A stretch of 64,000 nt of DNA from Rhizophagus irregularis (GCF_026210795.1 NC_089431.1:2294001-2358000); one strand, 5' to 3'. Shown: positions 47,446 to 60,462, counted from the stretch's first letter. Numbers and translations: made by a program. The notes: generated by a model from the sequence alone, not told the origin.

Positions 47446-49814
47446 TTCTTTAATCATTAAACGTTTGAAAACCGGGAATAAAGGATTAAAGATGAGATTT
47501 TTGATTTGAATCGGAGCTTTGGTTGAAAACTGCATATTTATAAATAAAAAATTTAACCGTAGTTTTTTTATCAGATATTTATTTCGGAGTTTAAGTGCAA
47601 TAATATCTTCTTTATGGAACGTCACAACAAAATTAATTTTCCAAAGGTCATTGTAATTTCTTTAACGTGTAAAATACAAATAAAGGCATACAATTATTAC
47701 TGTGCCCCTCGAAGTTATGCATTAAAAATGTTTATCTAGTTAGGAAGTTTTAATTATAATTTCGCTTTATATGTAAATATAAAATAGTAATGTTATCAAG
47801 ATAACGAAGATTCGGTTATTCCAATAAAAGAACGGTGAAATACTAGAATCTCATGACCATATTATTTGTTTCCCTTGATCCCCATTTTTGATTATATACC
47901 TTTGTATTGAAATAAATAAACAATTAATTTTTTTTATCTTTAAAAACAATTCTTTAATCGCATATTTTATTTTTAATAATTTTATTTTATGTATATTATA
48001 AATTTTTATATGCTCTTGAATTTTATTTTAGTAAAATGTTAACATAATTATAATAAGTAAGAAGACAGTTATAAAAAAAGTTGTGTAAATTATGATTTTT
48101 TTACCTAGGGTAAAAAAATATTTTTTTTTTAGTTTTTAGTCAAAATTCAAAATTTGTATTTTTAGAAAAAAGGAATTTTTTTCTAGTGTTTTTAGTATTT
48201 TTAGTATTTTTTACTTTTTAGAAATCTTTTTTTGTATTTTTTACTTTTTAGGAAAAAAAAAGAAAAATCTTTTGTTACATTTTTTACTTTCTAGAAAAAA
48301 AAGAAAAAAAAAGAATTTTTTTTTTTTGCTTTTCGTTTTGCTAGTGGTGATTAACAATCGAAACCTTTCACAATCATTTTATTTATATGATTGATTACCG
48401 AAATAGGAAACCGTTAAAAAGAGGATTTTCAATTTGCTGTGATTTGAATGTATAAATATTTTTTTAATCTTTATAATCGGTAATATATATAATCTTAATA
48501 ATCAGGATATAATCTTTATAATCTTTGTTGTTATCCGCAAATATCAGAAGTGATTATATTTATGCTATATCTGAAGTTTCTTTTCTTGTTTTCCTTTTTT
48601 TTTAATCATTGCAATTTTTCAATGTAATAAACAATTATAAATCTTTCTTAAAAAAAAGATAATTGGTATAAACAAGAATTTAAAGTGATTTTACATGAGA
48701 TTTAAACAAGAATTTAAAATTATAAAATAATAATAATAATAATAATAAGCGAAACATATTAGTTGTATTACAAAGATATTCAATTGTTCATTGTTCGATT
48801 TCCAATATGAGAGCATAAAAAAAAAATTTTGGTTGGTCAATAATTATGAAATTATCAATTGACAATTCCAAGTAGTACTAGCATGATTCTAGTACAATAA
48901 TGATTAATTCAATAACCAAATGCGTGTGGCTGAATTGCACACACGAAAAACTTGTTTTTAATTAATGTACATTTTAATTAATGTACATTTTCATTAAAAA
49001 AAAAAAGATTGATAATAAATTTATAATAAATTTCAGAAAAGACGTATTTCTATAAGCGAATATCTTAAAGTAACTTTTATCATGGATAAAATTTATATAT
49101 TTATAATTATAATTATAGAGATAATAACTAGTAACTGTTACCTGTTTAAATTAATTTACCTTTTTTACCTTTTTTTTCCTTTTTCAATTTCATTATTTAA
49201 TAACCAATGAATGAATAATTTATATAAAACGCCACATTTCTTGATTGTTTATCTGTATTGACGGATATGCACAGACAGATAATTGATGTTTATCTTTTAT
49301 CTGTCTCATGTATTCATTTAGACAGATAAAATCATCCCGTACCTGTCCGTATGTTTAATCTGATAATCTGAATTTACCCATACGTTAAAAGAGAACAATA
49401 TAAATAAAACCCAGAAATTACGTCAACATTTTAATACCAAATTTTCGAGTTTTCTTATTTTCGATATTTACTTGATAAAATTATTATTATTATTACATAT
49501 ATATATACATATATTTACATATATGTATGTATTTTTTTTATTTAAGAAATTTTTTACCTTTTTTTACCTCTTTACCTTTTTCAAAAAATTTTTGTTAATT
49601 TAACCATTAAAATATGTAGTGTTATTGTATGACAATATGTAGACCCCTGACTGGTGCTTAAGTCATCCGATCACAGTAACGATAAGCCTTGGCATGAACC
49701 CTCACCAACTTTTCTTTTTGTATTCCGGAATAATTAAGTTACAAAGTCGATGTTATTCAACAAAACATGAACATGATCTTTTTCTTTTTGAATTCATTGG
49801 TTTAAAATTTAATG
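47446..49814. other. Gene-poor stretch with low-complexity tract
   Basis: From 48117 to 48330 the sequence is a degenerate tandem tract of TTTTTTACTTTTTAGAAAAA-type units. An (AAT)n run lies near 48728. No gene is seen. Confidence 0.45.
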
Positions 49815-50870
49815 TTGAAATCTTGATATTCAGCCTGAACATTTGAAATGGAAGAAAGAAAAAAAGCATTTATTTTCTCTCATGAAATTTATGGAATTTG
49901 TTTCACAGACTTATAGTATTGATGAAAGTACGATAATCGATAACAGTTGAAAGAAAAAAGTTGTTGTTGTTGATAAGGTTGATTGACTGAGTTGAGAAAA
50001 AAAATTTTTTTTTTTTCCTACCGTTGAAATAAATGCGTTGTCGTGCGTTAAAAAAAAAGATAATGCATTTATTATATTAAGTCATTTTTTATTTTTACTT
50101 TTTATTAAGTCATTTTTTAAAAAATACAAGTTACTTATCAGATTTGAAATTAGGTCATATGCCGAAAATTACCGAATCACATGATACATAATTTCGTTAT
50201 TTTCAAAGGATTTTCATTAAATGAATAAACCGAAAAAATCTTTAGTAGACTACAAAATGATTCAGTAATAATATTATTTAATAAATTCAAAATGGTAACA
50301 ACCGAAAGAAGAATAATAATAATAAAAAAAATAATAATAATAAATCTAACCAAAAAATCATTTAAATATAAATTTTAAATGATTTTTTAATTCAAAGGAA
50401 ATTTGTTTACATTCTGATAAATGGAAATTTTCGATAGAAATTAAAAATTTGATCTACAATAATAGAGTTATCAAGGTTCTTTGATCTAATCCTTGATTAA
50501 TTTTCGAAACTGCATGTAAAAAATTTCCTTTCTTGATTTAACATTTGGTTTCTATAACTGTATATAATATACTATATATGTATTTACTTTAATATTTCTC
50601 TTTCAAAAAAATAAATATATTTGATGCCTGAAATCTTGATAAGTTTGTTCAGCCCTAACATTTAGAATGAAAATTAAAGTTCTTTTTATTTGAAAAAAAA
50701 GGAAAGAAAGACAATCGGTTAAACAATTGCTTTTTTCTCATGAAATGATTGATGTTTGTTTCACAAACTTATTATGTACATCTTCCCAGCAATCATAATT
50801 TTATCGATAAACGTATCATATCGATAATGTTTGAAAGAAAAAATATTACCGTTGATTGTGCGGAATTAAA
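49815..50870. repeat. Diverged direct duplication, period about 0.8 kb
   Basis: GAAATCTTGATA...CAGCC...AACATTT near 49819 recurs near 50630. In both copies CTCATGAAAT, TTTGTTTCACA(G/A)ACTTAT, ATCGATAA..GTTTGAAAGAAAA-like blocks and TACCGTTGA follow in the same order. The second copy abuts the 3' side of the small gene at 51314. It is noncoding. Confidence 0.65.
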
Positions 50871-51313
50871 ATCCCACGCACCAATATCGTAATTTATTAA
50901 TTCATTTAAGTCATTTTAAAGTATTAGATTGTATCACAGATTTTTCGAAATTCCATATTCAAATTTATACGTTATTATGTTGTTATATATAAAAAATACG
51001 TATTTGAAACTTGAATTCAATGAAAATGATTTTATTTATTAATATAAAAAATTTACAATAAAAATGAAAAAAATACTTAATTATAATTAAAAAAAAAAAG
51101 GATCATTTTTATCTTGATAATCTTTATAGAAAATGAATTTGAGATAAAAAGATCTATAGATAACAATGTTAAAATGAATAAACTGAAAATTCTTTGATTC
51201 ATTAAATTTTATTAAATGAATCAAAAGATATTAATAGAAATTTCTAAAAGAAATAAAAAAGAATATTTCATCATGATTATCAGAAATACATCGAATTTAT
51301 TGATTGTGATACA

Positions 51314-51550
51314 TCAAAAGGGAAGGGAACCATTGAAAAATTGGTCTACAATAGGGTTTTCCGATATTTGTAGTGGAAATTCCGTTAAAGAATCGAACAT
51401 TTGTTGTGATCCATAATACTTATCATTATTATCGATTAATAATTTCGTATTACGTCGTCTTCGACGGCCTTTATTTCGACTTAAAGTATCGCGTGTAGTA
51501 AGATTTAATGTAGTTTCCCTTCCTCGATTAATTCTTGAATTTGAAACCAT
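51314..51550 (-). CDS. Small Arg-rich family protein, member 4 (diverged)
   Basis: This encodes 78 residues, starting MVSNSRINRGRETTLNLTTR and continuing with N-K-G-R-R-R-R-R-N-T-K. The end reads D-S-L-T-E-F-P-L-Q-I-S and finally Q-F-F-N-G-S-L-P-F. It is the longest and most diverged member: the Arg cluster sits further in and the terminal Tyr is replaced. The first start codon is used. Upstream lies a triplicated noncoding segment that begins near its putative promoter (TATAAATA at about 51746-51739). Confidence 0.66.
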   Translation of the reverse strand: MVSNSRINRGRETTLNLTTRDTLSRNKGRRRRRNTKLLIDNNDKYYGSQQMFDSLTEFPLQISENPIVDQFFNGSLPF

Positions 51551-51639
51551 AATATCTGAAATTTATTTATTTTTTATTTATTTTACTTATTTAATTATTT
51601 ATTTAATTTCTAAAAAACGATATTTTGAAGAATATAATA

Positions 51640-54130
51640 AAATAGTTATTATGAAAGAATTTTTTGAGAAGTTGATAATATTCTTTATTAATAGTATATT
51701 TATTTTTGAGAAGTCGATAATATTATTTATTAGTTGTATATTTATAAATTTCATTTTCTTTGTTTTAAATTTTTAAATTCAAAAATTTAAAAAAATTTTT
51801 TTTTAAAAAAAAAATAATTAAACTTTAAATTCTTCATTGCAATATTTATAAAAAAAGTCCCTTTGTTTATAATGAGGAAAAAATAAAAATTTATCAAAGT
51901 GATCGACTATAATGTAACGTAATAAATAATGAGCATATATTTCACTGTATTAAATCGTATTGATTTTTATCACAGATTAATTACACAAAGTTTAGTACAT
52001 ATAAATAAATATAAAGTTTTAACCACGGACATTAAAAAAATTTTTATCTGATTTCATCAAATCTATACATAATTTCAAAATATTTTTTTTTCTTATTAAA
52101 AACTATTCGAATATTTATTTTAATTTTTAAAGTATACTTAATTTTAACAAACTATATAAGTGATAATCAAAGTGATCATCACTCATCAGTTGATTGATAA
52201 TTTTAATGTTATCATCTCCATAAATGCTGCTTAATAACATTCAGGAAGTATAAATATTGTGTGATGGGGGAATATCGTGAATTATTAGGTGTAAGCAACA
52301 TTATACGGTAGCGGAAATTTCGAAATAGGTGAATTTATTAGATATTTTCGACTAATGTGAAACGAGGTTATATTCTATCTCAAGTAGACTCAATGCAATG
52401 AAATATGTGTATGTAATAATTAAATTAACTAAAGCAATTAGATAATATCCAGAATATGAATTATTTCTAAAAAAAACAATATCTTAAAAAGATATTGTGA
52501 AAGAATTTTTGGAGAATTTGACAAATTCGAAAATATTCATTATATTTATAGATTTCATCTTTTGTTAAAAAAAAAAAATTATCAAAGTGATCATCTATAA
52601 TAATATACATCTCACTAATTTTAAACGTATTGATTTGTTGATTATTTGTTATCCCTAATTTATTACACAAAAGTACATATAAATAAATATAAAGCACATC
52701 AAAGGTTAGATACGAACATTAAAAAAAATTTTTATATGATTTTGTCAAGTCCAATAATTTCAAATATTTTTTATTAAACTTATACGAATATTTATTTTTT
52801 TTTAATAATACATAACAAAAATTACTACTATATAGTAGGTGATAATCAAGTGTCCATCACCCAGTTTATCGTCATCCTTGCGAAGACAAAACAGAGCACC
52901 CTTCGTCAGATGTTTTCTTGATATTACTTAATATTACGAGAATTTTGAGTAATATATCATTTATTATTTTAAGAGGATTCGATCTCCGTATAACGCTGCA
53001 TAACAACATTCAGGAAGTAAAAATATTGTATGATGAGGGAATATTGTGAGTTATTAGGTATTGTTCTTAGATAAGAGATTACTGTAAGTACGATGTTAAG
53101 CAGCATTATACGGCAGCGGAAATTTTGAAATAGATGAATTTATTAGATATACTTAACAAATGGTTATGTTCTATTTCAATGCAATGAAATATGTATACTT
53201 AATAAATAAATTAACTAAAGTAATTAGATAATTCTCAGAACATGAATCATTTCTAAAAAATAATATCTTGAAGAATATAAAAAAAAAGGTATTGTGAAAG
53301 AATTTTTGGAGAATTTGACAAATGTCGATAATATATATATTCTTTAATATATTTATAAATTTTCATCTTTTTATTTAAAAAAGTTTCATGTGAGAAAAAA
53401 ATTATTAATTTGAATAAAGTTCAAAATTTTAAAAGATCAAAATTTTAATTCTTCATGCATTCATATTTATAAGAAAATAAAATGTTTAAAAATAAAAAAA
53501 AAAGTCCCTTTGTTTTGTAATGAGAAGAAAAATTATCAAAGTGATCAACTATAATAATGATTTATTTATACATTCGAGTACATTTATTTCACTAGTTTTA
53601 AACATATTGATTTGTTGATTATTTGTTATCACTAATTTATTAATTTATTACACAAGAGTGCATATAAATAAATATAAAGCACATCAAATATTATATACGA
53701 ACATTAAAAAAATTTTTATATGATTTTGTCAAGTCCATACATAATTTCAAATATTTTTTATTAAAACTTATATGAATATTTATTTTAATTTTAAACATAC
53801 TAATTTTCTAATAATACATAAAAATTACTACTATATAGGTGATAATCAATGATCATCACTCACAGATGATATAATATACCATGTAAAGTTTTTTTTAAAG
53901 AGAATTTGATCTCCGTATAGCGCTGCTTAACAGATAAGAGACTACTGTAAGTACGATGTTAAGCAGTATTATACGGTAGCGGAAATTTTGAAATAGATGA
54001 ATTTATTAGATATACTTAACTAATGCGAAACGAGGTTATGTTCTATCTCAAGTGGATTCAATGCAATGGATTATGTGTACGTAATAAATAAATTAACTAA
54101 AGCAATTAGACAATTCCCAGAACATGAATC
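51640..54130. repeat. Tandem triplication of an approximately 0.8-kb noncoding unit
   Basis: The units are about 51640-52490, 52491-53285 and 53286-54130. Each starts with TGAAAGAATTTTT(T/G)GAGAA. Each then holds ATCAAAGTGATC, a TACACAA(A/G)AGT..ATATAAATAAATATAAAG-like block and ACATTAAAAAAATTTTTAT. Each ends with a GCGGAAATTT(C/T)GAAATAG block followed by AAATTAACTAAAG(C/T)AATTAGA. Within the units a small inverted pair CCGTATA(A/G)CGCTGC...GCAGYATTATACGG occurs. There is no gene inside. The first unit overlaps the upstream region of small-gene member 4. Confidence 0.8.
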
Positions 54131-57119
54131 AAGTGGTTGTAAATCAAATTAAAAATAAAATATTTTTGTTTTTGTCTTGACAACATGTAAATGATGATAG
54201 TATTTTCCCTGCATTCAACATTCGAGAAAATAAGTTTCAAAGTAGCTGCAGTTTCTAACATAAACTATAAACACATTTAAAGGACTAATCTAAATTATGA
54301 ATAAAGAACTAAATATGGATTTATCCCATTCATTCGTGTAAAGTTTGAGCCCATTCATATTTCTTGAATAAGTTCGACTATAATAAGGGCGTATACTCAG
54401 CCGATAATATTCACATGATTTATTATAAATTGGAATATGTCCTTCATGTGAATGACGACATATTCAAAAAATAAGTTCAATCTGGTTCCAGGGAAGGGAA
54501 ATTTTTCGTAAAGACTGATAGTAACATCATCAAAAATTTTGCAACTGTTTTAATAAACATTGATAATGGTTTAATTAAAAAAAAAAATGATGATAATTTA
54601 TTATTAGTATAGGAGCTTTGGACTTTTATTATTGTTTTATTTATATGGCTTACCTTTTTTGATCTACAACCTCTTGACTCATGTTCGAAGATCACCTAAC
54701 CACTTTAATATAATTGTTAAAATCTTAAATTTTAGTTTGATCGTCCGTACTGCGAGGTTGTGTCCTCCTCGTTTATTTAGTTTCTAGACCCATCCACTTA
54801 AGATAGTACATAACTTCGTTTGGCAATTAGTCAAGTATATCTAATGAAATTCATCGTATTCAGAATTCCGCTAGTCAAAACTTTTTAATATTTACAAGTT
54901 GTAATACCACAATTTTTGCATTATGACGTAGAAGTTCAGGAGTTTCATTGTTTAAAAAATTACGCTTGTACTTAAAAGGGGACAGATTGGCGGTTTTTAG
55001 CGTTACAAAAAGAAAATTTGGATAAATTTAATAAGCTTAGGGTTTAAATCGATTTATTATCACGAATAAAGTAAACATTGTGTTTCAAGAAAAATCCAAA
55101 GTCTGATATCGTACGAAAGTAATGTAATAAGGTAAAAAGAATATATGAGAATTTTAAATAAATGTCATTAAAAATTCGTTAAATTCATTAATTTTCAAGA
55201 AAAAAAAAAATGAGGAAATAGGGAAAAAAATGTTTAAATAAAAGAAAGTTATGTATATTATCATTTTTTTTTTTTTTTTTTTTGCAAGGAAATTATTTTT
55301 CTTCAATGTATTGATTGAAAGAAAACAAAAAAGAAAAGAATCCTTTGGAGGGTTTATATAATCATGATTAACGTAAATTCGGAATAAAAAATTAAAATAT
55401 AGATAAGAACAATAAGGATATAAATCGATCTTTTGTTAAATAAAAATAAAAATATTTGTTTACAAGTTAACATGTGAATAATGAAATCAGGAGGCCCTAT
55501 TCGTATGTTATATTTGCATAATGTTTATTATATAATCTATCTTATATAATCCAAAAGATGGAAAGGTTAACATTTGAATGAGGTTACCGAACAGGAAAAT
55601 ATTAAATATTTTTCAAACAATGTACAATTATGAAAGTTCATATGATTAATATATTCATTATAATGACAATAAAAATAATACTTTGATGTCATTAACTTAA
55701 AATTTCCGAAATTTAGTGTGATATCGAATAACAGTAAAACCGACTATTATTGAAAAAAGAAAAAGAGAAAAAAGTTCATTATCACGTGACTATTAGTCAA
55801 ATTTTGAAAAATTCAAAGGGACATGAATGGATATTGATCATGGTGTTACGTACGGCGTAAAGTATATCAGATTTTTAACTGGGGCTCCATAAAATTTAAA
55901 ATGTCCATTGTTAATTCTTGCATATGTGATAAACTTTGATGCTTATCACAATATACAGTAATCAGTTCTTTGTATTCTTTCAAACACTATCAAGATTACG
56001 CATTCCCCTATAATTATTATACTTGTAAATAATAAATTAAAAAAGAAATGTAAATGACTAATATCAATGAGGTAAATGGGTAAAAATACTTGAACATCTT
56101 TTCACTATTTAAGAATAGTTGTAAATCCAAATATTTTGGGCGTAAAGAAGTAGAAGGCGTTATTCTATACATTTATTAGATAAACAAATCTGTCGTCGTT
56201 TTCTCTCCACTACGATTCATTTTTATTATTTACAGTATGTCCGATCTCATATTTATTTATACATTTAAAAGTATTCTATTCAATTGCCGTGCGTATCCCA
56301 TTTTCTACATATCAGTTCATTTATTAATAAAAAGTTGGTCCTAAATTATAATTTTCCAATTTTTTTTATATCAAAAAAAAAGAAGACCTTTTAAAGCTAC
56401 CTTTTTTTTTTTGACGTCTTTTGGTGATATGCATACATTATAATGAGCCTGCATCGACGTTTGTTCCTGTAAATCATTACCAAATAATCGGGTAATAATT
56501 TTAGTTGATCCACTCGATCGGTTGAATAATTTAAACCTTAAAAGGCTAAGTATTTCCGCAGTCTGTGGTAAAGCTACCAAATTATGAACAATGTATATTA
56601 GGCGTAAGGGGGTAGGAAAAAAAAAGAAAAAAGAAAGAGATAATATAGTTTTGGGTGAAATTTTCTTTATTTTGCATCAAATCTATTCATAATAATATTA
56701 TAAAAAAATCTAACCAACCATATCAATAAAGTAATAAAGTTTTCGAACAAAAAAAAAGTGATATAAGAATATAGATGATAAATAAATAACTAGTGATTCT
56801 TTAATAAAATTTTTCTTGAAAAGTTTTATAACAAGTTTGATAAATAGAAGAATTTTCCGATGAATGGATTGCCTGTTTTGATTATAAGGTCTGTGTTCTG
56901 AACTTGTAATGAAAATATTAATTAATTAAGGAAATTTGGAGAAATTTTAATTATTAGTTATTAAATAGCTGAACATGTGTATAGTAAATATAAATATTTA
57001 CTAGTAATCTGCAACCGACATATCCCAAAGATGTCACGCATTTCCATAGTATAGGTAGTATTAATTGTGATAAACATTTCAATATTGTGATTAAAAAAAA
57101 ACAAAAAATTCTTTAAAAT
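54131..57119. other. Gene-poor AT-rich stretch
   Basis: Frames at 54477..54695 and 56371..56580 (minus) lack the features of the small-gene family or any domain. A poly-T run of over 20 bases lies at about 55263. No RNA gene is recognised. Confidence 0.4.
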
Positions 57120-57344
57120 TTAAAAAAAAGTTGTCCCATTAAACAATTGTTCGGCAAATTCATCATCTATGTTCTGCTGTGGGGGTAATTCTCGCATCCT
57201 CCTTAGCGTATTATTATTATTTAAAATGTTAATCGATGATGGAACAAGTAATAATCGAATTCTTCGATTTAATTGTATTCTGTTGAATTGAAGTCTCCTC
57301 CTTCTTCGATTAATAGAATTATTATTCTGATTTGAAGAAAGCAT
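57120..57344 (-). CDS. Small Arg-rich family protein, member 5
   Basis: This encodes 74 residues, starting MLSSNQNNNSINRRRRRLQF, then N-R-R-I-R-L-L-L-V. The C-terminal half reads T-L-R-R-M-R-E-L-P-P-Q-Q-N and ends A-E-Q-L-F-N-G-T-T-F-F. This is close to the family consensus and a good reference member. A TATAAAT-like box lies about 30 bases upstream of the ATG. No signal peptide is seen and the function is unknown. Confidence 0.72.
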   Translation of the reverse strand: MLSSNQNNNSINRRRRRLQFNRIQLNRRIRLLLVPSSINILNNNNTLRRMRELPPQQNIDDEFAEQLFNGTTFF

Positions 57345-59340
57345 TTTATTCCTAATTATTTATTTTTACAAAAATTTATAAATACATGTAATCACAGTGT
57401 AGAAAATTTCAAAGATTATATATAGTTTAGTTTCTAGGAGACATTCATTTAAAGATTTTGACAATATAGTGAGAACAATATGACCTTTAATCATTTTATT
57501 TATTTGACCTTTTTTTTTTGGTCTTTAAAAATAATAAGGTTTTTTTGAAATTTTTTTCATGTGAAATAATGATAATTTTTACGATTAACATTGGATTTTA
57601 ACTTGACAAGAAAATAATAATGTACTGTACAATAAAAGTACACAATACAATACACATATATTATTTACTTATTGAATAAAATTAAAAAAATTTATCAATA
57701 GGTGAAAGAATTACCAAATATAGGGTTTTAACTATGAATCTATGATTATAAAGCATGGATGGGGTCATTGTGTGGAGATATGGCAGGTTAGAAATTTAAA
57801 GTTTCAAACAATAATCCCCCACTTATCCACTCGTGATTCTTATAAACTTGTCAAAGTTGACTTACCTTTTTACATTAATTTGTGGCGCAAGGTAACGATC
57901 TCATGTGTTTACATATTACATATTCTAGAATAATGTTGTAAATATGTGCATCATTTAATTTTAATTGGGTATAAGTAGATCTGTGATTATCATCACTTTT
58001 GTTTCAATTGTACATGAAGAAAAATTTTTTCGGCGTATTCGGTAAACGAAAACCCGTTCGCCCTAGCCGTCCATTATAACTTTGGTTCTATCCGACTTTT
58101 AGTCGTTTCCGAAACCTTAAATTCATTGATTACTAATAATAAGTCACAAACCATATGATAATATGATAAAAACATTATTACGGCACTTTAAAAAAATCCT
58201 TTTGAAAAATTGAATCATATGTGCATACTTGCGTTAGTTTGCGTATTATATTATATTTTGTAAAAAAGATGTTATAATATTTAAACCTCCGACGATATTT
58301 AATTTTAATTTATGATCGTCTTTATTGTGAACCATTTTTTTTACCGGTAGATCCCAATGATCCCAATCGACCTATTTTTTTTTTTTACCATGAACTCCAC
58401 ACGTGTATATAGAGTGAACTGCTGCCATATTACAAGTATATCTGTCATGTTAAGTGACTTTATTTTAATTATTAAAAATATATTAAAAATATATTAACTT
58501 CGAGAAAATATGGACTTCTTAATATATTATATACAGTATATGCATACTTATTATACGCATAATTATATTGTACTGAACTTTTATACAGTACATACATAAC
58601 AATTAAAGATTTCTAAATAAAAAAAAAATTAAAGAAAAAAAAATGAATGAACAATATTAAATTCTACAATGATAATATTTTCTTTAAAAAATGTTATTAA
58701 ATAAATATATATATATATAAGCAATAATGTACGTAACTTGCAGCAAAATGCATTAAAATGAACACTTTTTGTTTCCCCATTATAAGTAATATCAAGTGAA
58801 TTATTTCTTTTGACATGTGAATTAATGAAATTATATAATAATATATGGCAAATTAATTTTCATAGCCCATCATAAAAAAAAAAAATACAAAATTATAAAT
58901 AATTTATATAGAGGATTAAAAGAATTCATTGCTAACCGAACAGGAAAAAATTCAATGAAAAAAAAAATCTCATTTTCACGAGAGAAATTTTCTTTTTTTT
59001 TTTTAAAGTTTACCGGAACGACAAAAAATAAATATCCCTAAAGAAGAAAATGTATAATCAAAAACAATTTTTAAAAATATTTTTATTGTACGTTTGAAAT
59101 CAATGAATTTCAATTTATAAATTACATATTCAAACAGCATTTTTCCCCTTTATTGTTTTGCAGAAGTACTAACAAAAGTTTTTACATGCCCATTGTATGA
59201 TTGTATCATACGAATATATCTATTAGAAATTTTGATCCGAATATTTTTATCTGAATTATAAAGTATAGGCTGTAAGATAAGGTTCAGATTGTGCAGATTT
59301 AATGAATATTTTTGGAGTTATACCACTAAAATTAATCACA
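57345..59340. other. Gene-poor AT-rich stretch
   Basis: The 63-codon frame at 57742..57933 (+), MIIKHGWGHCVEIWQVRNLK..., is less AT-biased but unrecognised and I do not call it. Nothing else is seen. Confidence 0.4.
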
Positions 59341-59344
59341 TGCT

Positions 59345-59625
59345 GAAGTGGTTGATACTTCTGGCCGATAACACTGGAAATTGGCATAAAGTTATTGTGA
59401 GTAAATTTTATTATCTGATGTTGCAGTACATGGATATATTATAAAGTTTCAGAAGATGATACGAGAGGTTCGGTTCGTTGATAACTCAATAAAGTGGTGG
59501 ATAATTCTGGCCGACAGCACTGGAAATTAGCATAAAGTTATTGTGGGGGAAATTTAATATTATCTGATGTTACAGTATTTAGTTTCAGAAAATGATACGA
59601 AAGGTTGAGTTCATTGTTAAAAAGG
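59345..59625. repeat. Tandem duplication, unit about 150 bp
   Basis: TTCTGGCCGATAACACTGGA (59361) recurs as TTCTGGCCGACAGCACTGGA (59506). Both are followed by AATT(G/A)GCATAAAGTTATTGTG, TATTATCTGATGTT and GTTTCAGAA(G/A)ATGATACGA. The units are well conserved, so the duplication is fairly recent. It is noncoding. Confidence 0.85.
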
Positions 59626-60276
59626 TACGTAGATTCACGGAATTATGGAGACATAGTAATGGAAATACGGAATTATTCAGTCAGAAAAGACTTTCAAAAT
59701 AATTTTAATAAATTTCAAATTTCTTTTTAAAAGAAAATACATATTAGAAATGGATTAAGTGACAGTTAAATGATTAGAAAAACAGACAATAATAAAAGTA
59801 ACTACAAATAATAAAAATATACTAAAATATACATATATGATATGATAATATGATATACTAACAAATATGAATAACAAATGATATGATGTTATACGTGAAT
59901 GATGATTTGGACTATGTAATAAAAACTAATTAATAGATCTTAAAGCTACAAAAAAAAAATATATATATATTTCGAGCCAAATATCTAAAATTAGAATTTG
60001 GCGTTTGACATATTGTGACTTAATATGCGGTGATCCAAACATGCTTGGTAAAAGCGAGCAACATGCAGAAGCGATAAAACTAAAATAGTTAGCCTATTTT
60101 AATATAAAAGTAATGTTTGAAATTGCTATGAAACATGAAATTTGATAAGAAAAAAAAATTTTTTTTTTGATAGATCATATGACAAATTATATACATTGCG
60201 TTAGAGTAAAAAAAAAAGCTGCAATCTGCGGATTGATAGCCGAATTAATCTTTAATAGGTAAAAAATATTTCGATG
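59626..60276. other. Noncoding, 3' side of small-gene member 6
   Basis: No gene is seen. Confidence 0.4.
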
Positions 60277-60462
60277 TTAAGGAAAGGAACAACCTCCAAA
60301 CAGAATTTTTGCATTTTCGTTATCTGTATTTTGAGGAGGCATCTGCTGCATACTCCTTAAAGTTACATCATTATTTATCAAATTTACTAGTCCTCTACTT
60401 CGTCGGATCAACCTTCTCCTTCTTGTATTATTAATTCTACGATTCGAAGATACAGAAACCAT
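60277..60462 (-). CDS. Small Arg-rich family protein, member 6
   Basis: This encodes 61 residues, starting MVSVSSNRRINNTRRRRLIR, then R-S-R-G-L-V-N. The C-terminal part is T-L-R-S-M-Q-Q-M-P-P-Q-N-T and ends I-L-F-G-G-C-S-F-P. It keeps the family order, with the last residue changed. TATAAATA lies about 100 bases upstream, within a (TA)n run, so it is weak evidence. No signal peptide is seen. Confidence 0.7.
   Translation of the reverse strand: MVSVSSNRRINNTRRRRLIRRSRGLVNLINNDVTLRSMQQMPPQNTDNENAKILFGGCSFP

Noticed and set aside
50287-50420. Possible decayed small-gene copy in the first unit of the 49.8-50.9 kb duplication (ending F-R-L-L-P-F, stop)
   Set aside because: Upstream codons come from an (ATT)n microsatellite and the spacing from the duplication anchors does not match the gene at 51314.
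56371-56580. Minus-strand 69-codon frame with LPQTAE and KLFNRSSG, recalling the small Arg-rich family
   Set aside because: It has no N-terminal Arg cluster, the motif sits at the wrong end of the protein, and the frame runs through poly-T. The similarity is too weak to call.
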